Below the pieces are notes generated by a model that searched no databases, was not told the origin of the DNA, and was given only the letters and a program-made list of their open reading frames with translations. 42,446 bases of DNA from an uncultured Colwellia sp. GTDB lineage: Bacteria > Pseudomonadota > Gammaproteobacteria > Enterobacterales > Alteromonadaceae. Shown piece after piece: positions 34,196 to 42,446 of the stretch (position 1 is its first letter; the number at the start of each line of letters is the position of its first letter). Position numbers and translations under genes: made by a program. The stretch lies in assembly GCA_913062815.1 (NCBI GenBank), contig CAJXWZ010000040.1, forward strand, positions 1-42,446. Reading direction: 5' to 3'.

Positions 34196-36235
34196 TTAAA
34201 TTTTTCTTCTTATTATGTCTCTAATGACAAAACGGTTAGGGCTTAAATTAAATAACATATCATTATCTACCGGGTAAGGGCTACCACATAAATCGGCGGT
34301 AAGTATATCAGCGGCTAGTGGCGCTGAACATAATCCTCTTGCGCCAAATCCCATCATCACATATAAGTTTTTAATCACAGGGGCCGCTTGCTGGTATTTC
34401 CAATTTTTATCTTTAGCTAAATGCGGATAGATTTTCACATGTTCAGTAATATCTGGCATAGCACCCACCATAGGTAAGTGGTCTGGGGTCATACAGCGTA
34501 ATCTTGATTTGCTAGTCGTAATATCATCGGGTGACCAGTTGATATCAGCAGCAAGCTCAGGTAAACATGTAGCTAAAGTATCAAGGTTGTAAATGTCGTC
34601 TTCAGGGGATGGGGTAGTGCGTGTACTATCTTTGTTAAAAGTAGCGCCAATACAATGAGCTTGATTATGGCATGGTGTTAAATAGCCTTTGTGACAAATT
34701 ACTGTTGAAAGTTTGCTGATTTTATCGTTAGTTTTCATACTAGTGACTTGCCCTTGAACAGAGCTAAAAGGCAGCTGCTTAATCCACTCTAAATCGATGA
34801 TTTCTGCGCCGCCACACACAACTAGTACACTGGCAGAGTATTCACCTTGATTAGTCGACAATGACCAGTGAATTTTCTCTTTCTGACTTTTATTCTCCTG
34901 CGGTTGTACTTGCTCTATCTTATGAACAACTACATTGGTATTGACTCTTAATCTTCCCGTTGCTTCTGCTGCATTCATTATTTGTTTAACAGCATCCTTG
35001 GGTGACACCCAACCGGCATAAGGCATGAATAAACCACCGTGTTGCAACGGTAAGTTAGCAACTTTGCTCGCTTGTTTTGCATCAATGCTTTTCACTAATT
35101 TTTCTGGCCAGGTCGCAAACTCAGCAAATTTCTGCTGGCGACTGAATAGTGACTTCTTATAAGAAAGTTCTAACAAACCACACCAATCATGAGGAAAGTG
35201 AAAACCTTGTTCAAGTACTTCGTTATAGGTTTGTTTAGCTTGCCAAAAAGCTTGTTGATAAAATAGACTGATATCATCTTTCTGTTGGTGTAATAACGGG
35301 TATAGCGCAGCAACAGCATTACTTGATGCACCTTGTGCTAGCGAGTTATCTTTACAAAATAAGGTAACTTTTATCCCTTGTTTTGTAAAGGCGTAAGCTG
35401 CGCAAGCTGAGGCGATACCGCCGCCTATAATGCTGACATGTTGGGGCTTGGTAATTGTTGGTCTTAATTGGTAGCCTTTTGTGGTATTGGGGTTTTGTTG
35501 AAATATGCCGGTTGTTATTTTTTCTCTGTTTCCAATATATGATTTTTTTGCTATGCGAAAACCAACGTGTTGCAATTGTCTTTTTACAAACCCTGCTACA
35601 GTAAAGGTAGCAATACTTGCCTGATCTTTTGATAAGCGACCAACTTGCTCAAAGAGCGAGACACTCCACATATCAGGATTTTTAGCGGGAGAAAATCCGT
35701 CAAGATACCAAACGTCAATCAAACCATTTTTTGGCGCTGCAATACCTGCTAATCCTTGAGTAGCATCATTGAAAATGACTTTTAAAGTCACCTTCGAATC
35801 AAAAAAACTTGCTGAAAACTCTTTCAGAACTTCATTGTTTGCATGATCTTCAGGATATTGTGCTAGCAATAATTCAGCTAAGGAACTCAATTGTGGTAAT
35901 GATTGTAGTGAAAGCGCTAATTGTGCTTTCGTTAAGGGATATTTTTCAACGCTAATAAAACTAAGATTAACACATTCAGTTGGTGCTATATCTTGTTGTG
36001 ATTTTTGGTACGCCTGTAAGGTCAATAGGAAATTTAAACCAGTACCAAAGCCTGTTTCAGCGATAACAAAACTGTTTTTTGCTTGTTTAATTCTTCTGCA
36101 GACATCATTACCATGAATGAAAATCTGCTCACTTTGTTGGTAGCCATATTCACTATCAAAATAAATGTCGTTAAATAGCTTAGAGAAGGGTGTACCATCT
36201 TGTTTAAAGGTTAAATCAGGAGATGTAGTTACCAT
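34196..36235 (-). CDS. mnmC: Bifunctional tRNA wobble-uridine modification protein MnmC
   Basis: Fusion protein of about 680 residues. The N-terminal SAM-dependent methyltransferase (about 1-245, MnmC2, with [13 protein letters not shown] as SAM loop) makes the final methylation. The C-terminal FAD-dependent oxidoreductase (about 265-680, MnmC1, with [13 protein letters not shown] as dinucleotide loop) removes the carboxymethyl group. Together they convert cmnm5(s2)U34 to mnm5(s2)U34 in tRNA. Length is close to E. coli MnmC (668). I choose ATG at 36235; a TTG three codons upstream (36244) is possible and neither has a strong ribosome-binding site. It is divergent from fabB, as in related genomes. 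Confidence 0.93.
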   Translation of the reverse strand: MVTTSPDLTFKQDGTPFSKLFNDIYFDSEYGYQQSEQIFIHGNDVCRRIKQAKNSFVIAETGFGTGLNFLLTLQAYQKSQQDIAPTECVNLSFISVEKYPLTKAQLALSLQSLPQLSSLAELLLAQYPEDHANNEVLKEFSASFFDSKVTLKVIFNDATQGLAGIAAPKNGLIDVWYLDGFSPAKNPDMWSVSLFEQVGRLSKDQASIATFTVAGFVKRQLQHVGFRIAKKSYIGNREKITTGIFQQNPNTTKGYQLRPTITKPQHVSIIGGGIASACAAYAFTKQGIKVTLFCKDNSLAQGASSNAVAALYPLLHQQKDDISLFYQQAFWQAKQTYNEVLEQGFHFPHDWCGLLELSYKKSLFSRQQKFAEFATWPEKLVKSIDAKQASKVANLPLQHGGLFMPYAGWVSPKDAVKQIMNAAEATGRLRVNTNVVVHKIEQVQPQENKSQKEKIHWSLSTNQGEYSASVLVVCGGAEIIDLEWIKQLPFSSVQGQVTSMKTNDKISKLSTVICHKGYLTPCHNQAHCIGATFNKDSTRTTPSPEDDIYNLDTLATCLPELAADINWSPDDITTSKSRLRCMTPDHLPMVGAMPDITEHVKIYPHLAKDKNWKYQQAAPVIKNLYVMMGFGARGLCSAPLAADILTADLCGSPYPVDNDMLFNLSPNRFVIRDIIRRKI

Positions 36236-36366
36236 TTTTGCCAAAAGTCGATCGATTTAATGTTATATATTGAGGGTTATTTTACGCGATTTTTTGCTTT
36301 AGATCAGCGTTATTGAGTTATTATTAGTTTAACAACCTAGATATTATGTTAGCAACATTATAGTAT

Positions 36367-36384
36367 AGCGTACATGTGTACACT
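36367..36384. promoter_or_regulatory. FabR-type operator upstream of fabB
   Basis: AGCGTACA-TG-TGTACACT is a near-perfect 8-2-8 inverted repeat. It resembles the FabR repressor site known upstream of fabA/fabB in enterobacteria and Vibrio. It lies about 70 bases before a TATAAT (36436-36441) and 136 bases before the fabB start, consistent with control of unsaturated fatty acid synthesis. Confidence 0.6.
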
Positions 36385-36519
36385 GATTTGTATTTTGCTT
36401 AAACAAGTACAACCAGTTGATGGGGCTTCTTCTTGTATAATAGCCCGATTTTAAAATTCTTATACTGGCTAAATTGCTCAGTATTATATTAAATTTTTAA
36501 CAAAGAAATGGTTATTTAA

Positions 36520-37734
36520 ATGAAACGTGTAGTGATCACAGGTATTGGTATTATATCAAGCATTGGAAATAATGCCTCAGAAGTTCTAACTTCATTAGAA
36601 ACAGGTAAATCAGGTATAAGCCATTCAGAAAGTTTTGCTGAGCAAGGTTTGAAAAGTAATGTTTGGGGTAAGCCAAATCTTGAGATTAAAGATCATATTG
36701 ATCGTAAAGCATTGCGTTTTATGGGCGATGCGGCAGGTTATGCCTATATCGCAATGGATCAAGCCATCAATGATGCCAAACTAACTGACGAGCAAGTATC
36801 GAACTTTCGCACTGGTATCGTCGCAGGCTCAGGTGGTGCATCTTCCGCGAATATAGTTTCTTCAAGTGACACGCTTCGTAGCCGTGGCATTCGTCGCGTT
36901 GGTCCTTATGCGGTACCAAAAACTATGTCTAGTACTGTCTCTGCTTGTTTAGCAACACCTTTTAAAATCAAAGGTGTTAACTATTCGCTTAGTTCAGCAT
37001 GTGCAACTAGTGCTCACTGTATTGGCCATGCCATGGAATTAATTCAACTTGGCAAGCAAGATGTCGTTTTTGCTGGCGGTGGTGAAGAAGTTGATTGGTC
37101 ATTAGCGATGATGTTTGATGGCATGGGTGCTTTATCTGCCGGCAGAAATGAAACACCAGAATTGGCTTCACGCACCTATGATGCTGACAGAGATGGTTTT
37201 GTTATCTCAGGTGGTGGCGGTATGGTGGTTGTTGAAGAACTTGAGCATGCACTTGCTCGAGGCGCACACATTTATGCTGAAATTGTCGGTTATGGCGCAA
37301 CTTCTGATGGTTACGATATGGTCGCTCCAAGTGGTGAAGGTGCTGTGCGTTGTATGCAACAAGCCATGCAAGATGTTGATGGCGAAATCGACTACTTAAA
37401 CACTCACGGCACTTCAACACCGGTTGGTGATGTAAAAGAGCTTGGCGCAATTCAAGAGTTGTTTGGTGAAAAGTCACCAGCCATTAGTGCAACTAAAGCA
37501 ATGACAGGTCATGCATTAGGCGCCGCCGGCGTTCATGAAGCTATTTATTCAATTTTAATGATGGAGAACAACTTTGTTGCTCCTTCTATTAATGTTGATA
37601 ACTTGGATGAAAAAGCACAAGGTCTTGATATTGTCACTGAGAAGCGTGATGTAGAGCTTAACTTAGTTATGTCTAACAGCTTTGGTTTTGGTGGTACTAA
37701 CGCTACTTTAGTAATGCAGAAATTCAAAAGTTAA
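36520..37734 (+). CDS. fabB: Beta-ketoacyl-ACP synthase I
   Basis: Cytoplasmic condensing enzyme of 404 residues. The Cys-His-His triad is Cys161 ([10 protein letters not shown]), His296 ([11 protein letters not shown]) and His331 ([10 protein letters not shown]), two residues from the E. coli FabB numbering (163, 298, 333). The Gly-rich C-terminal [10 protein letters not shown] is present. It elongates acyl-ACP and is needed for unsaturated fatty acids. The upstream FabR-like site supports FabB rather than FabF, as does the neighbourhood. A hairpin terminator follows at 37782. Confidence 0.95.
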   Translation: MKRVVITGIGIISSIGNNASEVLTSLETGKSGISHSESFAEQGLKSNVWGKPNLEIKDHIDRKALRFMGDAAGYAYIAMDQAINDAKLTDEQVSNFRTGIVAGSGGASSANIVSSSDTLRSRGIRRVGPYAVPKTMSSTVSACLATPFKIKGVNYSLSSACATSAHCIGHAMELIQLGKQDVVFAGGGEEVDWSLAMMFDGMGALSAGRNETPELASRTYDADRDGFVISGGGGMVVVEELEHALARGAHIYAEIVGYGATSDGYDMVAPSGEGAVRCMQQAMQDVDGEIDYLNTHGTSTPVGDVKELGAIQELFGEKSPAISATKAMTGHALGAAGVHEAIYSILMMENNFVAPSINVDNLDEKAQGLDIVTEKRDVELNLVMSNSFGFGGTNATLVMQKFKS

Positions 37735-37781
37735 TTAACAAGTAAAAATTACTTTCTGCTTTTATTTACTGAAGAATTCTC

Positions 37782-37822
37782 AAGCCATATTTAGCGTTTT
37801 GCTTAATATGGCTTTGTTTTTT
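37782..37822 (+). terminator. Intrinsic terminator after fabB
   Basis: AAGCCATATT (37782-37791) pairs with AATATGGCTT (37805-37814), followed by TGTTTTTT. Confidence 0.75.
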
Positions 37823-37888
37823 CTAGCAGTTTAGCGTTAAACTTTCTATAATTAGAAAATTAAAACATTCCATTACCATATCGTTTAA

Positions 37889-39040
37889 ATGAAAATACTC
37901 TTCGATGAAAACATGCCTTACGCTAAAGAGTTCTTTAGCGAAATTTTCGGTGCTGCTACCCAACTACAGCCATTTTCAGGTCGAGACTTAACTGCTCAGC
38001 AAGTGAGTGATGCTGATGTGCTTTTAGTGCGTTCGATAACAAAAGTAAATGAAGCACTTTTAAAAGAGAACTCAACGCTTAGCTTTGTTGGTACAGCCAC
38101 TATAGGTATGGATCATATCGATCAAGATTATCTTAAGCAGCGGGGTATTGAATTTCATTCTGCACCCGGTTGCAATGCTATTTCTGTAGCTGAATATGTT
38201 ATTAGCAGTTTGGTTATTTTAGCTGAGCGATATTTATTAGATTTATCACAATTAACAGTCGGCATTGTGGGTGGTGGTAATACCGGTAGCCGTTTAAGTG
38301 AGAAACTTACCGCATTGGGTATTACTCACAAAATTTGTGATCCTTTGCTAGCGAAAAATTCACAGGATACAAGAGAATTTTCCTCTTTAGACGATGTACT
38401 TAAGTGCGATGTTATTTCTTTGCATGTACCAAAAATAATAGGTGGAGCGCATCCAACTTATCATTTACTTGATGAATCAAGGTTAAGTAAATTAACTGAT
38501 AAGCAAATCCTAATCAGTGCTTGTCGTGGCGAAGTTATTGATAATCAGGCTTTACTTGTACTTAAAAAACAAGGGCATGGTTTAAAGCTTGTACTTGATG
38601 TTTGGGAAGGAGAGCCAGAGGTGTTAACGCCTCTAATCGATTATACCGAGATCGCAACAGCACATATTGCTGGTTATAGCTTAGAAGGAAAAGCTCGTGG
38701 CACCGAAATGCTGTATCAGGCATTATGTGGTCATATAGAAAAGCGTCAACATATTATTATTGAGCCTAGATGCCAGTTAGTTAACCTATTGCCTACAGCA
38801 AGCATCCCTCTAATACAATTAAATCAAAAATTTAACCAAGTAGTGCTAAACCAATTGGTTAAAATGGTTTACGATGTCAGACGCGACGATGCAATATTTC
38901 GTCAGCAATTATCAAGTCAAGGTTTTGATAGCCTGAGAAAAAACTACCCAACTAGACGGGAGTTTTCAGCTGTACAAGTAACCTTGTCATCCAACGCCTT
39001 AAGTGATGTGCCACATCGCCTAGGTTTTAGTAGTAAATAG
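37889..39040 (+). CDS. pdxB: Erythronate-4-phosphate dehydrogenase
   Basis: NAD-dependent dehydrogenase of 383 residues in the D-2-hydroxyacid dehydrogenase family, second step of DXP-dependent pyridoxal phosphate synthesis. The Rossmann motif is VGIVGGGNTGSRL (near 123-135). Catalytic features include SACRGEVIDNQAL and the histidine in TAHIAGYSLEGKARG, typical of PdxB. The C-terminal ~85 residues match the PdxB dimerisation domain. Length is close to E. coli PdxB (378), and the pdxB-asd-fimV order is common in gammaproteobacteria. No clear ribosome-binding site was seen; asd follows 45 bases later and may be co-transcribed. Confidence 0.93.
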   Translation: MKILFDENMPYAKEFFSEIFGAATQLQPFSGRDLTAQQVSDADVLLVRSITKVNEALLKENSTLSFVGTATIGMDHIDQDYLKQRGIEFHSAPGCNAISVAEYVISSLVILAERYLLDLSQLTVGIVGGGNTGSRLSEKLTALGITHKICDPLLAKNSQDTREFSSLDDVLKCDVISLHVPKIIGGAHPTYHLLDESRLSKLTDKQILISACRGEVIDNQALLVLKKQGHGLKLVLDVWEGEPEVLTPLIDYTEIATAHIAGYSLEGKARGTEMLYQALCGHIEKRQHIIIEPRCQLVNLLPTASIPLIQLNQKFNQVVLNQLVKMVYDVRRDDAIFRQQLSSQGFDSLRKNYPTRREFSAVQVTLSSNALSDVPHRLGFSSK

Positions 39041-39085
39041 TTAGCTTAGTCTAACTAAATTTAATGAACATAAAGAGAGAGGATC

Positions 39086-40105
39086 ATGGCACAGAAATTT
39101 GATGTATGCATACTTGGCGCAACAGGGCTAGTTGGCAAAACCATTATGGAAATTTTAGAACAAAGAGATTTCCCTATTAATAAATTATATCCATTAGCTA
39201 GCTCTCGTTCAGCAGGTGAATTTATTGAATTTAATGGTGAAAGCATCGAAGTGCTTGATGCGGATAATTTTGATTGGAGCTTGGCTCAAATTGGCTTTTT
39301 CTCAGCAGGCGGTGCAACATCGGCTAAATTTGCCCCTATAGCGGGTGATGCAGGTTGTATAGTTATTGATAACACGTCTGAATTTCGATATGACGAAGAC
39401 GTTCCATTAGTGGTACCTGAAGTAAACCCACAAGCACTAGCCGAATATCGTAACCGTAATATAATCGCTAACCCAAACTGTTCAACCATTCAGATGATGG
39501 TAGCATTGAAGCCAATTTATGATGCTGTTGGTATTAGTCGCGTTAACGTTAGCACTTACCAGTCGGTTTCAGGTGGTGGTAAAGCGGCAATGGACGAGTT
39601 AGCCAAACAAACGGCAGACTTATTAAGTGGCAAGCCAGTTGAAACGAAAAACTTTTCTCGTCAAATTGCTTTCAACGTTATTCCGCAAATTGATGTGTTT
39701 CTTGAAAATGGTTATACCAAAGAAGAAATGAAAATGGTTTGGGAAACCAAGAAAATACTAAGTGATGATAACGTATTGGTAAATCCAACAGCGGTACGGG
39801 TACCAGTATTTTTTGGTCACGGTGAAGCATTGCATATTGAAACTAACTCACCTATTTCTGCTGAAGAAGTGAAAGAGTTATTAGCACAATCTCCAGGCAT
39901 AGTGGTTTGTCATAATGATGAGGATTTTCCAACACAAATTGGTGATGCTAGTGGCAAAGATGAAACCTATGTTGGTCGAATACGCGAAGACATTAGCCAT
40001 AATTGCGGAATTAATATGTGGATTGTTGCCGATAACGTTCGTAAAGGGGCGGCAACAAACAGTATTCAAATAGCTGAACTATTAATAAAAGAGCATTTAA
40101 ACTAA
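39086..40105 (+). CDS. asd: Aspartate-semialdehyde dehydrogenase
   Basis: Cytoplasmic enzyme of 339 residues: NADP-binding GATGLVGKTIM (10-20), catalytic cysteine in NPNCSTIQM, and the histidine in FGHGEALHIE. It reduces aspartyl phosphate to aspartate semialdehyde, feeding lysine/diaminopimelate, threonine and methionine synthesis. The catalytic Cys is intact, which separates it from the inactive Usg paralogue found next to pdxB in E. coli. AGAGAGGA precedes the ATG. A long hairpin terminator follows. Confidence 0.93.
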   Translation: MAQKFDVCILGATGLVGKTIMEILEQRDFPINKLYPLASSRSAGEFIEFNGESIEVLDADNFDWSLAQIGFFSAGGATSAKFAPIAGDAGCIVIDNTSEFRYDEDVPLVVPEVNPQALAEYRNRNIIANPNCSTIQMMVALKPIYDAVGISRVNVSTYQSVSGGGKAAMDELAKQTADLLSGKPVETKNFSRQIAFNVIPQIDVFLENGYTKEEMKMVWETKKILSDDNVLVNPTAVRVPVFFGHGEALHIETNSPISAEEVKELLAQSPGIVVCHNDEDFPTQIGDASGKDETYVGRIREDISHNCGINMWIVADNVRKGAATNSIQIAELLIKEHLN

Positions 40106-40173
40106 GTAGATATTATCTATTAGTGGTATTTGAGTGTAATCGTTAACTTTAATAATTACACTTTAGAAAATAG

Positions 40174-40220
40174 AAACTCGCCGTTAACACCTGATAATAT
40201 GTGTTAATCGCGAGTTTTTT
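40174..40220 (+). terminator. Intrinsic terminator after asd
   Basis: AACTCGC...GCGAGTT outer stem plus TTAACAC/GTGTTAA inner stem, separated by two-base mismatches, followed by TTTTTT. Confidence 0.85.
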
Positions 40221-40407
40221 GGTTTTTCTGTCAAAATATTAAGATATTTGTTTCGAATTTGATATGATTCTCATCAAGTCAATTTAGTACTTGTTTATGA
40301 TGGAATGAATATTGCTTGAGTTTTAGCAGCTATTTCTTATCTTAACTCTGTCAAATAACTGACAAGTGGCTAATTTTGTGAAAAAAATAATAACTAGGAA
40401 AGCCTTG

Positions 40408-42446
40408 ATGCAAAAATTATTTCGCCTGTGCCTACGGCAGGCTCTTTTTAGCACATTAACCGCTAGCATACTCACAACCAGTATTCTGATGACTAGCGTA
40501 TTCATCGTTAGTATACCCACGTATGCACAAGAGGTTTTTGTTCAAGAACGTGGTATTCGTATGCGAGGGCCTAAAAGCAGCGATGTTTTTCCTTATGATC
40601 GCTATGGACCAATTTCCTCAAGGGATACATTGTGGAAAATAGCTTTGACGGTGCGCCCTGATAGCCGTTTAACCGTTTATCAAGTAATGCAAGCGCTGTA
40701 TCAAGCAAATCCTAATTCATTCGTTGACGGTAACTTTAACCACTTAGTTGAAGGCCAATATTTAAAAATACCCTCTTTTGATCGCATGATGTCGGTCAAT
40801 TCACGTGTCGCAGAACAAAAATCAGTTGATGATGATAAAGCTTGGCAAAAGAAATACCCTCAAACGGCTCAGAAAAGTTCAGAGCCTAAATTACCAAGTG
40901 TAAATAAAAATGATCTGGACACAGTAAAAACTGAAATAAATAAGAAACTGACAAAAATTGATGGAGAACAACAAGCACGTTTAGAAAATATTCAAAATGA
41001 TGTGTTGGACTCTATTGATGGCCTACAGGCTATCTTGAAAGAAAATGAAGGCTTACGCCAGCGTTTATCATCATTTAATAGTCAATTAGGGACTATGCAA
41101 AAAGAAGTTGCAAAAAGTAAAGAAATTAAGCTGCAAATGGACGATATGATCAAATTGCAGCAAGCATTACTTGCTAAGGCTCAGGCTCGAGAGCAAGAAT
41201 TGCTTCTTGAGAAACAACAAGCTGAACTAGAAAAAGACAGTATTTTCACAAGCCTATGGTTCATTGTTCTAATGGCTACTTTACCTGCAATTTTAATTTT
41301 ATTGGCAGTGGCATTTATTTTAAAACGTCGAAATGTTGATGAAGCTTCAACAGAAGATAAGCCTAAAAAATCATCGAAAAGTAAAACAGCAGATACAAAA
41401 GAAGAAAAAGAAAAAACTCCATTGATGGAAGATGAAGAGCTCATACTTGACGATGAGTTATCTCTGGATGATGAGTTATCGCTTGATGACGATTTATCTA
41501 TTGATTTACTGGAAGATGATGATGGTGACGCTGATGTTATTCACCTTGACGATGACGACGATGACGCTTTAGACGATCTAGATGACTTAGAAGATATTCT
41601 ACTCGATGACGACCTTGATAATGAAGAACTCGAAGGTGGGGAACTCGGCCAAGATGCACTAGATTCCTTATTGATGGATGTTGACGATGATGACGCTGAG
41701 CTCCAAGAAACCGATGAAAGTTCATCTGATGAAGGAGAAGCCTTAGAAGGAAATGAATTAGGACAAGATGATTTAGATGACCTATTAGGTGGTCTTGAAG
41801 ATGATGATCTTGAAATGGACGATGATGAATCTGATATTGAAGAAGTTTCTATAGAAGAAGATATTGAAACCGAAGAAGAGAGTGCAGGCACAGAAGAACC
41901 CGAAGCAAAAGATGACGATCAAGCAGAAATTACCGACCCAGATGATATCGATGCTTTATTAGAGTCAATGGATGTTGATGAAACACCTGCGGCAGAAGAG
42001 ACAGCAGCAGATGATGCGCAAGCAGAAATTACCGACCCTGATGATATAGATGCTTTATTAGATTCAATGAATGTTGATGAAACACCTGCGGCAGAAGAGA
42101 CAGCAGCAGATGATGCACAAGCAGAAATTACCGACCCTGATGATATAGATGCACTATTAGAGTCAATGGATGTTGATGAAACACCTGCGGTAGCCGAATC
42201 AGTAGTAGATGATGCGCAAGCAGAAATTACCGACCCTGATGATATAGATGCTTTATTAGATTCTATGAATGTTGATGAAACACCTGCGGTAGCCGAATCA
42301 TCAGCAGTAGATGATGCGCAAGCAGAAATTACCGACCCAGATGATATAGATGCTTTATTAGAATCAATGAATGTTGATGAAACACCTGCGGTAGCCGAAT
42401 CAGTAGTAGATGATGCGCAAGCAGAAATTACCGACCCAGATGATAT
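40408..42446 (+). CDS. fimV: FimV/HubP-type polar protein (5' part, runs off the window)
   Basis: The first 679 codons of a FimV-like protein. It has an N-terminal signal region (about 1-40, cleavage near TYAQE), a LysM-type peptidoglycan-binding stretch (about 60-130, DTLWKIALTVRPDSRL...YLKIPSF), a coiled coil (about 170-275), one transmembrane helix (about 283-303), and a very acidic cytoplasmic part rich in Asp and Glu. It ends in tandem repeats built on ITDPDDIDALL. FimV/HubP proteins organise the cell pole, affecting type IV pili, chemotaxis arrays and chromosome origins. ATG 40408 with AGGA eight bases upstream is preferred over an in-frame GTG at 40378. The C-terminal FimV domain lies beyond the window. 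Confidence 0.9.
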   Translation, partial: MQKLFRLCLRQALFSTLTASILTTSILMTSVFIVSIPTYAQEVFVQERGIRMRGPKSSDVFPYDRYGPISSRDTLWKIALTVRPDSRLTVYQVMQALYQANPNSFVDGNFNHLVEGQYLKIPSFDRMMSVNSRVAEQKSVDDDKAWQKKYPQTAQKSSEPKLPSVNKNDLDTVKTEINKKLTKIDGEQQARLENIQNDVLDSIDGLQAILKENEGLRQRLSSFNSQLGTMQKEVAKSKEIKLQMDDMIKLQQALLAKAQAREQELLLEKQQAELEKDSIFTSLWFIVLMATLPAILILLAVAFILKRRNVDEASTEDKPKKSSKSKTADTKEEKEKTPLMEDEELILDDELSLDDELSLDDDLSIDLLEDDDGDADVIHLDDDDDDALDDLDDLEDILLDDDLDNEELEGGELGQDALDSLLMDVDDDDAELQETDESSSDEGEALEGNELGQDDLDDLLGGLEDDDLEMDDDESDIEEVSIEEDIETEEESAGTEEPEAKDDDQAEITDPDDIDALLESMDVDETPAAEETAADDAQAEITDPDDIDALLDSMNVDETPAAEETAADDAQAEITDPDDIDALLESMDVDETPAVAESVVDDAQAEITDPDDIDALLDSMNVDETPAVAESSAVDDAQAEITDPDDIDALLESMNVDETPAVAESVVDDAQAEITDPDD
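41911..42446 (+). repeat. Tandem repeats of 99-102 bases in fimV
   Basis: Units start at 41911, 42010, 42109, 42208, 42310 and 42409 (the last cut by the window edge). Each encodes about 33 residues around AEITDPDDIDALL..M.VDETPA. DNA identity between units is high, pointing to recent expansion and a high chance of length variation between strains. Confidence 0.92.

Noticed and set aside
40258..40276. GATATGATTCTCATCA considered as a Fur box upstream of fimV
   Set aside because: The match to the Fur consensus is only partial and fimV is not a typical iron-regulated gene.
41537..41891. Serine- or histidine/arginine-rich minus-strand frames within fimV
   Set aside because: They are complements of the Asp/Glu-rich coding sequence; the low complexity comes from GAT/GAA codons.
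41911..42446. Regularly spaced repeats considered as a CRISPR array
   Set aside because: The repeats are about 99 bases, directly tandem, in frame and coding for fimV; there are no unique spacers and no cas genes.

Overview
The window looks like a chromosomal segment of a marine, low-GC gammaproteobacterium of the Alteromonadales/Colwelliaceae type (Colwellia or Thalassotalea-like). This is inferred from the mnmC-yfcL-fabB neighbourhood followed by pdxB, asd and fimV, from a PEP-CTERM protein, and from a large algal-polysaccharide locus. No rRNA, tRNA, CRISPR array or intact transposase was seen.

Layout: 1-216 is the 3' end of an unrecognised gene. 365-3901 is a two-gene signalling operon: a BvgS-like hybrid histidine kinase and an HD-GYP response regulator. 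It is followed by an in-frame Walker A remnant. 4344-5417 is a class II Fic protein with a C-terminal winged helix. 5770-19385 and 19464-33367 form a carbohydrate-utilisation island. Its leftward operon encodes an enolase-superfamily sugar-acid enzyme, a zinc alcohol dehydrogenase, a KduD-like SDR, an AldA-like aldehyde dehydrogenase and a FadR-subfamily GntR regulator. Facing it are two GH29 enzymes and a GH117-like lipoprotein. A solute-binding-like protein, an S1 sulfatase, a PEP-CTERM protein, a 3574-residue multimodular secreted protein, an aldo-keto reductase and a FucP-family permease follow. 33891-42446 is core housekeeping: yfcL, mnmC, fabB, pdxB, asd and the start of fimV.

How the island probably works (inference): secreted and lipid-anchored enzymes desulfate and trim a sulfated algal polysaccharide that contains alpha-L-galacto-configured sugars (L-fucose, L-galactose and/or 3,6-anhydro-L-galactose). 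The FucP-like permease imports the monosaccharide and the cytoplasmic oxidoreductases and cycloisomerase/dehydratase convert it to a 2-keto-3-deoxy acid. The enzyme set (AldA-like ALDH, enolase-superfamily enzyme, Zn-ADH, KduD-like SDR, with GH117) matches the published 3,6-anhydro-L-galactose route. The GH29, AKR, FucP and GH141-like parts would also fit L-fucose or L-galactose. No agarase, TonB receptor, lactonase, KDG kinase or KDPG aldolase was recognised here.

The most notable regulatory signal is a palindrome, ATTGTTAACAAT. It recurs upstream of gntR, between the divergent enzyme operon and the first GH29 gene, before the GH117 gene and before the giant gene, with a weaker copy before the second GH29 gene. 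This suggests one GntR-controlled regulon covering a presently undescribed giant enzyme. Several intergenic stretches hold gene remnants (a P-loop NTPase and a DUF1800-type N-terminus), which mark past insertions and deletions around the island.
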